A DNA stretch of 64,000 nt from Sandaracinaceae bacterium. Its GTDB lineage: Bacteria > Myxococcota_A > Polyangia > Polyangiales > Sandaracinaceae. The position numbers and the translations under genes are program-made. Below the pieces are notes generated by a model. The model saw only the letters and a program-made list of their open reading frames with translations. It was not told the origin of the DNA and searched no databases. Positions 38,866 through 47,124 of this stretch are shown piece by piece; position 1 is the first letter of the stretch, and every line of letters begins with the position of its first letter. The stretch spans positions 1-64,000 of the forward strand of contig JAVJQK010000148.1 in the NCBI GenBank assembly GCA_040218145.1, read 5' to 3'.

Positions 38866-39366
38866 ATGACCGACGAACGCATCAGTGAAAACCGAGCGCG
38901 ATTCACCGACATCCTCGACAGCTTCGACGACGCGATGCTCGTCACCCGCGATCGAGGCGGCGCCCCGCGTGCGCGACCGATGCACATCGCCAAGCGGACC
39001 GTGGACGGCGATCTCTGGTTCGCGACGAGCGACGAGAGCGGGAAGATGAGCGAGCTGGAGCAGGACCCCCGCGCCGCGGTGACCCTGCAGTCGAAGGACG
39101 CCTTCGTCTCGATCACCGGCCGCGGCCAGGTGGTGCGCGACCGAAGCGCCATCGAGGAGATCTGGAGCCCGGCGATGAAGGCGTGGTTCCCCGAAGGCAA
39201 GGACGACCCGAACCTGACCGTGCTCCGCTTCCGCGCCGAGCGCGGCGAGTACTGGGACATGCGCGGGATGAACAAGATCAGCTACGTGTACGAGGCCGCG
39301 AAGGCCATCGCGAAGGGTGAGCGGATCGAGTCGGAGCGAGAGCACCACGGCGAGCTCTCCCTCTGA
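38866..39366 (+). CDS. Pyridoxamine-phosphate-oxidase-like general stress protein
   Basis: Cytoplasmic protein of 166 residues resembling the general stress protein 26 / pyridox_oxase-like flavin-binding split barrel family. Matching segments are FDDAMLVTRDRGGAPRARPM, LWFATSDESGKMSELEQDPRAAVTLQSKDAFVSITGRGQVV and the end ERGEYWDM. FMN binding is expected from the family; the substrate is unknown. The ATG at 38866 is preceded by an AGAGAAAGAGAG purine stretch. Confidence 0.85.
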   Translation: MTDERISENRARFTDILDSFDDAMLVTRDRGGAPRARPMHIAKRTVDGDLWFATSDESGKMSELEQDPRAAVTLQSKDAFVSITGRGQVVRDRSAIEEIWSPAMKAWFPEGKDDPNLTVLRFRAERGEYWDMRGMNKISYVYEAAKAIAKGERIESEREHHGELSL

Positions 39367-39569
39367 CCTCCACCCGAGGCCCGTATGCCCGAGCCGCGGG
39401 GGCCCCAGCGCCCCGTCGCTGGGGCGGCTCCCCGCCCAGCCCCTCCTCCTGGCTCCGCCGGCGGCTCCTCGTCAGAGAGCGAAGGAGCACCGCACGGGCT
39501 CGGCATCGTAGCCCTCGGTGTGCACCGTCACCTCGGAGACCGCCGCGTCGAGCAGTGGGCCCAAGCCGC

Positions 39570-41141
39570 TCAGCGGCCGAGGCGGTTGGTGCGGCGGGCG
39601 AGGGAGGCGAGGTCGTCGAGCGCGCCGGCGACGTGGTCCTCGCGGTCCATGGTGTGGAGCGACCACGGGAGGCGCCACGACCAGTTCTGCGGGCCGACGG
39701 TGTTGGGCGTGTTGATGCGCTCTCGCAAGCCGAAGACGTCTTGCACGGGCAGGAGGGCCAGGTGGCTCGGGCTCGCGAGGAGGGTCTCCAGCAGGGCGCG
39801 GTGCACATGGTGGTTGTAGGAGACGGCGAGATCCTCCGGCACGTCGCCGAGTCCCGGGATCTCGCGGATGGCCGCGCGCTGATGGTCGGGCAGCGCCTCC
39901 CACCAGACCGCGGTCGTCTCCGTGTCGTGCGTACCGTTGGTCGCGACGCTGAGGGCCGGCCACTCCTCCGGCGGTCGGAACCGACCGTCGCGCTCCTCCC
40001 AGCGGAGGACGCGGAAGCCGGGGATGCCCAGCTGCGCGAGCGAGTGGCGGACGAAGTCGGGGATCACCCCGAGGTCCTCGGCGATGAGCGCCGCGCCGGC
40101 CTCCGCGAACGCCGCGAGCACCGCCTCGCCCTGCGCGCGCTGCGCGGGCTCGACGCCCGGGACGAAGTACGGCTCGGCCCCGTCGATCGGGCGGTGGTAC
40201 GTGCGGTAGAGCCCGACGACGTGGTCGATGCGGACCAGGTCGAAGAGGCGCGCCGCGTGCTCGCCGCGGCGACGGAAGAGCGCGAAGTCGTCAGCCGCGA
40301 TGCGATCCCAGCGATAGGGCGGCAGGCCCCAGTCCTGACCGGTCGCGCTGAAGGCGTCGGGGGGCGCGCCGACGGTCGCGTCGAAGCGGTAGAGGTCCTG
40401 GTTGCCCCACACGTCCGCGCTGTCCTCGGCGACGAGGAAGGGCTCGTCTCCGCCGAGCGAGATGCCGAGCGATCGCAGCGACGCGCGCGCCTCTTCGAGC
40501 TGTCGGAACGCGATCCACTGCACGAACTCGTAGAAGGCGATCTCCTCGGCGTGCGCGCGCCGGGCCTCCTCGACGGCCTCCGGGGCCTTGCTGCGCAGGG
40601 CCTCCGGCCAGGCGCGCCAGCTCTGCGGGTAGTGCTCTTTCAGGCAGCGGAAGAGCGCGTAGTCCGACAGCCAGTGCGCGTGCGCCTCCTTGAAGCGCGC
40701 GAGGTCCGCGCGGCGCTCGCTCGAGGCGTCCTCGCCGAAGCGGGCGAAGCAGCGCTCGAGCCACCGCTTCTTCAGCGGCCGCACGATGTCGTGTCGCACC
40801 GCGCTCGCGCCCCGGGCCGCGCGGAGCCAGCCGCGGTCCTCGGTGGAGAGGGCCGTGCGACCGCCGAGCGCCTCCATCTCCGGGATCTCATCGATGGAGA
40901 TGTAGAGCGGGTCGAGCGCGAATGCGCTGATGGGCGAGTAGGGGCTCTCCTGGCCGGGCGACGGCTCGAGGAGCGGAAGCGTCATCAGCACGCGCATGCC
41001 CGCGCGCTCGAGGAGCGGGGCGAAGCGAGTGAAGTCGGGTAGCTCGCCGACGCCCCAGTCCGAGGCGGATCGGATGGAGAACAGGGGGCAGAGCATTCCC
41101 GCCAGACGGCGGTGCGTGACGGGCTTCTCGGTCGCGGACAT
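39570..41141 (-). CDS. malQ: 4-alpha-glucanotransferase (amylomaltase, GH77)
   Basis: GH77 amylomaltase of 523 residues, which transfers alpha-1,4-glucan chains between maltodextrins. Visible: N-terminal LFSIRSASDWGVGELPDF, the loop SPYSPISAFALDPLYI, the nucleophile region LVRIDHVVGLYR, the acid/base segment ALIAEDLGVIP and the third acid in NGTHDTETT. The length matches bacterial MalQ and the closing RTNRLGR is typical. The ATG at 41141 gives the usual N-terminus; TATCGT lies 28 nt upstream with a small palindrome beside it. No other glycogen gene is nearby. Confidence 0.95.
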   Translation of the reverse strand: MSATEKPVTHRRLAGMLCPLFSIRSASDWGVGELPDFTRFAPLLERAGMRVLMTLPLLEPSPGQESPYSPISAFALDPLYISIDEIPEMEALGGRTALSTEDRGWLRAARGASAVRHDIVRPLKKRWLERCFARFGEDASSERRADLARFKEAHAHWLSDYALFRCLKEHYPQSWRAWPEALRSKAPEAVEEARRAHAEEIAFYEFVQWIAFRQLEEARASLRSLGISLGGDEPFLVAEDSADVWGNQDLYRFDATVGAPPDAFSATGQDWGLPPYRWDRIAADDFALFRRRGEHAARLFDLVRIDHVVGLYRTYHRPIDGAEPYFVPGVEPAQRAQGEAVLAAFAEAGAALIAEDLGVIPDFVRHSLAQLGIPGFRVLRWEERDGRFRPPEEWPALSVATNGTHDTETTAVWWEALPDHQRAAIREIPGLGDVPEDLAVSYNHHVHRALLETLLASPSHLALLPVQDVFGLRERINTPNTVGPQNWSWRLPWSLHTMDREDHVAGALDDLASLARRTNRLGR

Positions 41142-41147
41142 CTCGGA

Positions 41148-41169
41148 CGCGCCTCTCGGGTGAGGCGCG
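41148..41169. promoter_or_regulatory. 8-bp palindrome at the predicted malQ transcription start
   Basis: CGCGCCTC, six bases, GAGGCGCG: perfect 8-bp arms directly downstream of TATCGT (minus strand 41175-41170) and 6 nt before the malQ ATG. Position fits an operator or a leader hairpin. Confidence 0.3.
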
Positions 41170-41209
41170 ACGATACGACGTTTGGCGCGGGAGGCAACGG
41201 GGTGGCTTT

Positions 41210-41233
41210 CTTGTTGGAGGGTCTGAACGCAGA
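41210..41233 (+). repeat. 24-bp inverted repeat, left copy (flanks HNH region)
   Basis: CTTGTT followed by the 18-mer GGAGGGTCTGAACGCAGA. The reverse complement of the same 24 bp, with two T-to-C differences in the first six bases, lies at 43637-43660. The pair brackets the HNH gene and the repeat-rich gene-poor DNA. The 18 bases are identical in both copies. Confidence 0.8.
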
Positions 41234-41241
41234 CCCTCCAA
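41214..41241. repeat. 12-bp perfect stem-loop
   Basis: TTGGAGGGTCTG, loop AACG, CAGACCCTCCAA. It overlaps the left copy of the flanking inverted repeat. No T run follows on either strand, so I do not call it a terminator. It lies downstream of the HNH gene on its strand. Confidence 0.75.
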
Positions 41242-41343
41242 CGGGCGAAGCGCCCATGGGGCCCCCCTCCGACCTACGGCGGGTCGCGCGCTCCGCACGC
41301 TTGGCCGCCGACTCAGCGAGAGGTCGTGTGCCTCGAATGCGCA

Positions 41344-42681
41344 CTACATGAGCGGGTACGCGAGGGAGACGCGCGAGCCCCCGATCTCATCGCGCCAGCC
41401 CAGCTGATGGCGCTCCGGGGGAGGCACCCACGTGGGGGTCGGCCCACGGCTGCTCGAGTCGCCGTACTCCGCCAGCTCCTCCCGCACACAGCCCCCGACC
41501 GACACCCCTCGCAGCGCCACCCGCAGCGCCTGCTCGGCCGTCATCTCGGCCCCCACGTGGGGGCGCGCCTGGTCAACCAGCCGGCGCGCCTCCTTCTCCT
41601 TGAAGCTCAGCGCCTCGAGCATCTGGAACACCTCGGCCAGCACGCGCGCCTTCCTCGGCTCCACTCTCGGCGAGCCATACGCGGACCCATCCGTGTTCTC
41701 GAAAACGACGTGCTCGAACACGAAGCCCGTGGACCAGGTGCCGCGGATGACGATCTTCCCTTCGTGCGCGACCCCGTGATGGGTCGAGCACAAGAGAACG
41801 AGCCGCTCCGGATCGTGACTGCCGCCCTCGGACTTCGGGTCGCAGTGGTGCACGTCGCAGCTCGTGTTCTTGCAGCCGGGCACCGCGCAGACGCCGCCGT
41901 GGCGGCGCACCACGGCGCGGCGCACCGCGGGCGGGATCACCTGGCTCGCCCGCTCGTAGCCGGCCGAGATGTCGACGCGGCCGATGATCTGCGCGTCGCA
42001 CTCGGCCACCTCCACCACCTCGGGCCCGACCGGAACCTGCTCGCCGTTCGCGTCCTGGGTGGCCGCCTTGCAGCACTCGCACACCGTCAGCGCGATCTGG
42101 TGCCGACTCCGCGTCTCGTCCGCGCCGCCGCCGCCCGCGAGAAAGCTCGACGCGAGCAGCTCGATGAACGCGTCGTCGTCCAGATGCGTGCCGCCGCTCT
42201 CCTTGCGCAGCACGTCGCGCGCTTGCCGCAGCAACGCATACGCGGAGGGCGAGAGGTTCAAGGTGACCCGCTTGCGCTCGAGCTCTGGCCGCGTCGGATC
42301 GCTCGGCCGGTCGCCCGGCTTCTTGCCCGAGGTCATGCGCTCGATCTGCGACGCGGTCTTTCCGTCGGCGACCTCGAGCCACTCGGCCTCCGTCTCCGCG
42401 TCGGCCACGCGGGTCAGCTCGCGCACCGCCGAGTAGACGAGGTCGCCCGCCGCGAACGCGGCGCTGAGCTTCGGCAGCTCATCGAGCCGCTCCGCGACGC
42501 GCACTCGCTCCTCGGTCGCGCGGCCTGAGCAGCCGAACCACCGCTCGGCGTGCTCGCGAAAGCTGGCGAAGCCGTAGAGGTCGCGGACCTTCAGGCGGAA
42601 GCCGCAGAGGAACCACTGACAGAGCTCGAAGTCGCTCGCCGCGCGCAGGCGCCCGAGCAACCTCCGCGTCTCATCGGCCAC
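41344..42681 (-). CDS. HNH endonuclease (DUF222/13E12-like layout)
   Basis: Protein of 445 residues: long helical N-terminal region of the kind found in DUF222-HNH proteins, then an HNH nuclease domain near residues 263-305. Visible there: AVPGCKNTSCDVHHCDP with the metal-site His pair, GGSHDPERLVLLCSTHHGVAHEG with the Asn/His helix. Two CxxC-like pairs probably hold a zinc. The tail (RRLVDQARPHVGAEMTAEQALRVAL) resembles a small RuvA-C-type helical domain. These proteins occur as scattered multi-copy genes in many genomes and their role is unclear. An inverted repeat flanks its neighbourhood. Confidence 0.85.
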   Translation of the reverse strand: MADETRRLLGRLRAASDFELCQWFLCGFRLKVRDLYGFASFREHAERWFGCSGRATEERVRVAERLDELPKLSAAFAAGDLVYSAVRELTRVADAETEAEWLEVADGKTASQIERMTSGKKPGDRPSDPTRPELERKRVTLNLSPSAYALLRQARDVLRKESGGTHLDDDAFIELLASSFLAGGGGADETRSRHQIALTVCECCKAATQDANGEQVPVGPEVVEVAECDAQIIGRVDISAGYERASQVIPPAVRRAVVRRHGGVCAVPGCKNTSCDVHHCDPKSEGGSHDPERLVLLCSTHHGVAHEGKIVIRGTWSTGFVFEHVVFENTDGSAYGSPRVEPRKARVLAEVFQMLEALSFKEKEARRLVDQARPHVGAEMTAEQALRVALRGVSVGGCVREELAEYGDSSSRGPTPTWVPPPERHQLGWRDEIGGSRVSLAYPLM

Positions 42682-43276
42682 CTGGCGAGACGTGTCTGCC
42701 GACGGACACTCTTTCGATGAATGCCCCCATGCAAATCATCTAGCACGTGCGACGTGTTGCGCGCAGGTTGTTTGTGCGTCTGTATGTGTGTTTCGTTTGA
42801 TTGATCGAGTCGCGTGTGTCCTGGTCCGCGCCGTGTCTCGCCAAACGCCCTCGCCCACGTGAGGGAGCGCTTCGTGAGAGGCCGATGAGGCACAGGCCCC
42901 ATCGGCGATCGCCCTCCTCGCGCAGAGGATCGGATGTCGCCCAGCGCGTCGCACCCGCCGTCGTCGGCCGCCGCGCCGTCGCGGAGGCGCCGCTCCCACA
43001 GCTCCCTCCTCTCCGGCCGCCGCATCGACATCGGCGTACCCCTCGTGGACGAGGCGATCTCCTGTGAAGCAGATCTGCGCGCGCGGCTCGACTCGCGCTT
43101 CCTCACGCCAGCGTGCGCGGCTCCGTCAACGGTCCACGCGCCGTCTCCGCCGTCGCGCTCCGCGGCGAGCGCTTGGTAGCTCTCGAGAGCGAGCGTCTAC
43201 GAGAAGACGTCATGGACATCGTTCGAGACGGCAATTCGAGCCCGGATGGGCGCGGAGACGGCTCGACGCGTCAATA
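42682..43276. other. Gene-poor stretch upstream of HNH gene
   Basis: About 600 nt with no convincing intact gene. The first 170 nt are noticeably AT/T-G-rich for this chromosome (around 42731-42810, with runs such as GTTTGTGCGTCTGTATGTG). Two short plus-strand peptides in different frames look protein-like (around 43013-43095, RRIDIGVPLVDEAIS; and around 43164-43255, RGERLVALESERLREDV), so a decayed gene is possible but unproven. Confidence 0.4.
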
Positions 43277-43442
43277 TCGACGAGAAATGACTGTCAGCAT
43301 CGATTTCTCGTCGAAATCGACGACTTTTCAATAGTCCTTCTCGAGTTCTCGTCGATTTCGACGGAAATCAGCTCCCTGTGACGATTTCTCGTCGATTCCG
43401 ACGGAAAATGACTCTCCCTGGATTTCCTGGTCGAATCTGACG
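43277..43442. repeat. Tandem ~40-bp repeats with palindromic core
   Basis: Four degenerate head-to-tail units start near 43302, 43343, 43383 and 43421 (spacing 41, 40 and 38). Each contains TTTCTCGTCGA then TCGACG-like bases, for example CGTCGATTTCGACGG and CGTCGATTCCGACGG. An inverted half unit TCGACGAGAAAT at 43277 pairs perfectly over 12 bp with ATTTCTCGTCGA at 43303. No unique spacers separate the units, so this is not a CRISPR array. Confidence 0.8.
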
Positions 43443-43636
43443 ACGTCAGCGCCATGAGGCCACCAGCGCGTCTCCCGGTGTGGTGGGCCGGTAGATGGTC
43501 GAGACGCTCGACGAGCTGCGCGCCTTGCTGTGCCGGACACGGACCAGTGCGCTCTTCTCGCGGAGATCGCCGGGGACGTGCCGCGCCCACGGCCCAGGGC
43601 GTGGCGGCCGCGACCACGGAGCGCGGCGGCCCGCGC

Positions 43637-43660
43637 TCTGCGTTCAGACCCTCCGACGAG
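43637..43660 (-). repeat. 24-bp inverted repeat, right copy
   Basis: TCTGCGTTCAGACCCTCC followed by GACGAG: reverse complement of the left copy, 18 of 18 and then 4 of 6 bases matching. It lies 47 nt before the histidine kinase start. Confidence 0.8.
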
Positions 43661-43707
43661 AACAGCTCTCCCTGGCGCCCCGCCTCCGAACCTGATGAGA
43701 TGACGCG

Positions 43708-45093
43708 GTGAGCGAGCTTCGCAGCCACGGGCTCGGGCTGCGCGTGCAGATCATGGTCGCGCTCGGGGTGGGGTTCGCCCTCTCGGTGCTCCTGATCGGG
43801 CTCGCGACGGCTCGCCTCGGGAGCCGCGCCATCGACAACGACCGTCGACAGGCGGCCGAGGCCACCGCGTCGCTCCTCGTGGCGGCGGCCGGGCTCGATG
43901 AGGACGGCCGGCGCGCGGCGCTCGCGGCCGCGCTCGAGGGCGGCGGCCTCGAGGGGGCAGAGCTGACCGTGGGCGGCGCGACCCAGCGCGTGGGCACGCT
44001 CTCGGGGGTCTCGATCGAGCGCGCCGAGGGGGAGGTCGTCGTGCGGCTCTCGCTGGCGTCGGCCGAGTCCCGACGCTCGCTGCCGGGGCTCCTGTTCCTC
44101 TACGTGGGCATCACCGCGGCCGCGATCCTGATCCTCAGCTACGTGCTCCTGACGCGGCTCATCGTGCGGCCGGTCGAGCAGCTCACGCGGGCGAGCGAGC
44201 GCCTGGCGCGCGGCAGCGGCGCGGAGCGGGTAGAGATCCACGGGGCGGCCGAGGTGGCGCGCCTCGCGCTCGCCTTCAACGACATGCAGACGCAGCTGGC
44301 CGAGGAGCGCGCGTCGCTGCAGGCGCGCCTGCGCGAGCTGGAGGCGCTGACCCAGGAGCTCCAGACGGCCCAGCGCTCGCTGGTGCGGAGCGAGAAGATG
44401 GCCTCCGTCGGGCGTCTCGCGGCTGGCATCGCGCACGAGATCGGCAACCCCCTCACCTCGATCGTCGGCCTGGTCGAGCTGGTCGAGGACGGAGGTCTGG
44501 AGCCGGAGGAGCAGCGCGAGTTCCTGCGGCGCGTCCGCAAGGAGACCGAGCGCATCCACCACATCATCCGGGACCTGCTCGACTTCGCCCGGGACGACGC
44601 GCGCCCCGACGAGCTGGCCGAGACCTGCGATCTCGTCGAGGTGGTGGAGGACGCGGTGCGCCTCGTCGGGCCCCAGAAGGATCTCCGGCAGGTGACGCTC
44701 GAGCGCCGCTTCCCCGAGGACTGCCCGCCCGCGCGCGGCTCGTCGGCGCGCCTGGCGCAGGTGGTGCTCAACCTCCTGCTCAACGCCGCGGACGCCATCG
44801 ACGGGGAGGGCACGATCCGGCTCGAGGTCACCTCCGAGCCTGCAGGCGCCGAGGGCGCCGACGCGTGGATCGAGCTCGTCGTGCACGACAGCGGCCCCGG
44901 GATCGACGCGGAGGTGCGCGAGCAGATCTTCGAGCCCTTCGTCACGACGAAGCCCACCGGGGAGGGGACCGGGCTCGGGCTCGCGGTGTGTCACGCGATC
45001 GTGGAGCAGTACGGCGGCACGCTCGACGCGGACAACGCGCCCGAGGGCGGCGCGCGCTTCGTGGTCCGCCTCCCGGCCGTCCCCGTCGGCTGA
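43708..45093 (+). CDS. Membrane sensor histidine kinase
   Basis: Two-component sensor kinase of 461 residues with a GTG start. Helix 1 (about 12-33), an extracytoplasmic loop of about 95 residues, helix 2 (about 131-153), HAMP-like region (RPVEQLTRASERL), a coiled coil (about 190-230), then the kinase core. Phospho-acceptor His243 lies in AGIAHEIGNPLTS; the N box NLLLNAADA, G1 HDSGPGID and G2 GEGTGLGLAV are complete. The layout is NtrB-like. No response regulator is adjacent, so it is an orphan. Upstream lies the repeat-rich region. Confidence 0.93.
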   Translation: MSELRSHGLGLRVQIMVALGVGFALSVLLIGLATARLGSRAIDNDRRQAAEATASLLVAAAGLDEDGRRAALAAALEGGGLEGAELTVGGATQRVGTLSGVSIERAEGEVVVRLSLASAESRRSLPGLLFLYVGITAAAILILSYVLLTRLIVRPVEQLTRASERLARGSGAERVEIHGAAEVARLALAFNDMQTQLAEERASLQARLRELEALTQELQTAQRSLVRSEKMASVGRLAAGIAHEIGNPLTSIVGLVELVEDGGLEPEEQREFLRRVRKETERIHHIIRDLLDFARDDARPDELAETCDLVEVVEDAVRLVGPQKDLRQVTLERRFPEDCPPARGSSARLAQVVLNLLLNAADAIDGEGTIRLEVTSEPAGAEGADAWIELVVHDSGPGIDAEVREQIFEPFVTTKPTGEGTGLGLAVCHAIVEQYGGTLDADNAPEGGARFVVRLPAVPVG

Positions 45094-45146
45094 AATGGTG
45101 AACCAAGATTCACGCAACGCCGGATGAATCGGGTCTCCGCCTCCGA

Positions 45147-45152
45147 TAGGAT
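45147..45152 (+). promoter_or_regulatory. -10-like hexamer TAGGAT for the Cys-rich surface protein
   Basis: TAGGAT (TAnnnT) lies 31 nt before the GTG at 45184 and overlaps the in-frame ATG at 45151; transcription from here would exclude ATG 45124 and 45151 as starts. A GGAG lies 6-7 nt before the GTG. Confidence 0.4.
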
Positions 45153-45183
45153 GGAGGGGTTCTCCTTCCCCCCGGAGTCGCCC

Positions 45184-47124
45184 GTGCGCCACACCCTCGT
45201 CGCCGTCTCGGCCTCTTCCCTCGCGGTCGGCCTCCTCGCCGCGCTCGCGCCGGCCACCGTCTCCGCCCAGGCGACCTGCGTCGACAGCACGGGCGACATG
45301 TGCCTGGGACGCATCGAAGCGGCGCGCCCGATGGGCGTGGTGCGCGACATCTTCCAGACCAGCGACGGGCGGTACGCGCCGGAGCTCACGTTCGCGTCGC
45401 TGGTGCGCGGGGTGAACGGTTGCATCGGGCAGACGCACACGCCGACCATCCTCAGCGGGTACAGCTGCGGCGCCATCGGCTCGTCGCCCCCGGGCGGCAA
45501 CGACCCCTCGTTCCAGGCGAACAGCCTCGACTGGTACTGGACGCAGGTCCTGCGGACAGACGACTCGGGGGCGACCGTCGCGGACGGAGCGGGCGGGTTC
45601 TACTACCCGTGGCGCGGGCGCATCTACGATCTCGGGGGCGAAGCCAACCGCGTCGCGCTCTTCCCGATCACCGATCACGTGCCTCTCCCGTGCGAGGCCT
45701 TCGAGTACTCGGTCTGGCTCTCCAACGACCCGGACGCGACCGAGATCGCGCCGGAGAGCGCGCCCGATCCCAGGCGCTGGAACCCCGCGCGCCTGATCCG
45801 CGCCTTCACCGAGGGGTGGACGCGCAACCCCGGCGCGACCGGGGCGGCCGAAGCGGGCCGCCCGGATCTCGGCACACACCTGCGCGACACGGCGAGCGGC
45901 GACGCGGTCGCCGACGCGCTGACCACCGTGTGGGCGCTGCCCTGCGGGCTGACCTTCCGCTACGTCTCGATCCAGGCCGGCAACTACGGCAACCCGCACC
46001 CGGACTGCGTCTTCCACAGCGCCGACGACGAGCTCGACGCCATCGCCGGGCTCAACGAGGACGACACCGGCATCTGCGTCGACGCGGACGGCGACGGACA
46101 CCGCGACGCGGCCTGCGGCGGGAGCGACTGCGACGACACGGATCCCGCCGTGCACCCCGGCGCGTTCGAGCGGTGCGACGCCACCGTGGACCTCGACTGC
46201 GAGCCGATGGCGGACTGCCCCGAGGGCACGATCTGCGACGGCGACAGCGGGCTCTGCGTTACGCGGTGCTTCGAGGGCGGCTGTGGCGCGGGCTTCAGCT
46301 GCGTGGACGACAAGTGCGTGGACGCGGACTGCGCGGCGCTCACCGAGCCCTGCCCCGACGGGACGCTCTGCCGCGCGGGGGCCTGCGTGGCGCCCTGCGA
46401 CGGCGTCGTCTGCCCGCGCGGGGAGCGCTGCATCGGCGGCGCGTGCCTCGACCCGTGCGAGGGCGTGGTCTGTCCCAGCAACCAGGTCTGCGTGGCGCGC
46501 GATCCGGCGGCGCTGACCCTCTGCGGCCCGAGCTGCAACTGCGACGAGCTGGTCGAGCCGCTCTGCCCGGAGGGGACGTCGTGCGACACGCGCATGGCGG
46601 CCGACTCGCCCACGAGCGGGGAGTGCGTGGACCCCGGCTGTGAGACTGCGGTCTGCGGCGCGGGCGAGATCTGCGTGGCGGGCGCGTGCGCGGACGCGTG
46701 CGAAGGCGTGGTGTGCCCCCGCGACGAGATCTGCCTGCTCGGCTCATGCGAGCCGGATCTCTGCGCGCGCGTGGTCTGCCCCGGCTCCCAGGTCTGCCGC
46801 GACGGAGAGTGCTTCGACGCCTGTGACGGCGTCTCCTGCGCCGATGGCCAGATCTGCCGCGACGGCGCGTGCGTGCCCGACCCCTGCTTCGGCGTGAGCT
46901 GCGGCGCGGCCGAGCGCTGCGTCGAGGGGACCTGCATCCCCGACGGAAGCGGCGTCGACGCGGGCGGCGGGTCGATGGACGCGGGGCGTCGCGACGCGGG
47001 CGGCGGGGGCAGCGTGGACGACGGCGGCTGCGGCTGTCGGGTCGGCGGGAGCCGCGAGCCGTCACGCGTGCCGTGGGCGCTCGCGCTGCTCGGGTTCGCG
47101 CTGCTCCGGCGGTGGCGTCCGTGA
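45184..47124 (+). CDS. Cys-rich secreted protein with MYXO-CTERM-type tail
   Basis: Secreted protein of about 646 residues from the GTG at 45184: Arg-containing n-region, hydrophobic core and cleavage near SAQA. The first 290 residues look globular. A calcium-type segment DADGDGHRDAACGGSDCDDTD follows, resembling MopE metal-binding repeats. Then about eight EGF-like Cys repeats of the form C-x2-V-x-C-x4-x-C (for example CDGVVCPRGERC, CEGVVCPSNQVC). The end GGCGCRVGG, a short helix (ALALLGFALL) and RRWRP is a MYXO-CTERM signal for myxosortase. The domain plan parallels 11748-13118. The start choice rests on the TAGGAT box. Confidence 0.85.
   Translation: MRHTLVAVSASSLAVGLLAALAPATVSAQATCVDSTGDMCLGRIEAARPMGVVRDIFQTSDGRYAPELTFASLVRGVNGCIGQTHTPTILSGYSCGAIGSSPPGGNDPSFQANSLDWYWTQVLRTDDSGATVADGAGGFYYPWRGRIYDLGGEANRVALFPITDHVPLPCEAFEYSVWLSNDPDATEIAPESAPDPRRWNPARLIRAFTEGWTRNPGATGAAEAGRPDLGTHLRDTASGDAVADALTTVWALPCGLTFRYVSIQAGNYGNPHPDCVFHSADDELDAIAGLNEDDTGICVDADGDGHRDAACGGSDCDDTDPAVHPGAFERCDATVDLDCEPMADCPEGTICDGDSGLCVTRCFEGGCGAGFSCVDDKCVDADCAALTEPCPDGTLCRAGACVAPCDGVVCPRGERCIGGACLDPCEGVVCPSNQVCVARDPAALTLCGPSCNCDELVEPLCPEGTSCDTRMAADSPTSGECVDPGCETAVCGAGEICVAGACADACEGVVCPRDEICLLGSCEPDLCARVVCPGSQVCRDGECFDACDGVSCADGQICRDGACVPDPCFGVSCGAAERCVEGTCIPDGSGVDAGGGSMDAGRRDAGGGGSVDDGGCGCRVGGSREPSRVPWALALLGFALLRRWRP

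Noticed and set aside
39402-39425. 9-bp GC-rich hairpin after the PPOX gene as a terminator
   Set aside because: The stem GCCCCAGCG/CGCTGGGGC is perfect, but no T run follows on either strand; it may only be a GC-rich palindrome.
39472-39569. Protein-like C-terminal peptide (DAAVSEVTVHTEGYDAEP) after malQ on the minus strand
   Set aside because: It looks natural but is only about 30 residues, in a frame different from malQ, with no start; too short to call a gene or remnant.
43277-43442. CRISPR array
   Set aside because: Units are contiguous and degenerate with no unique spacers, and no cas genes occur in the window.
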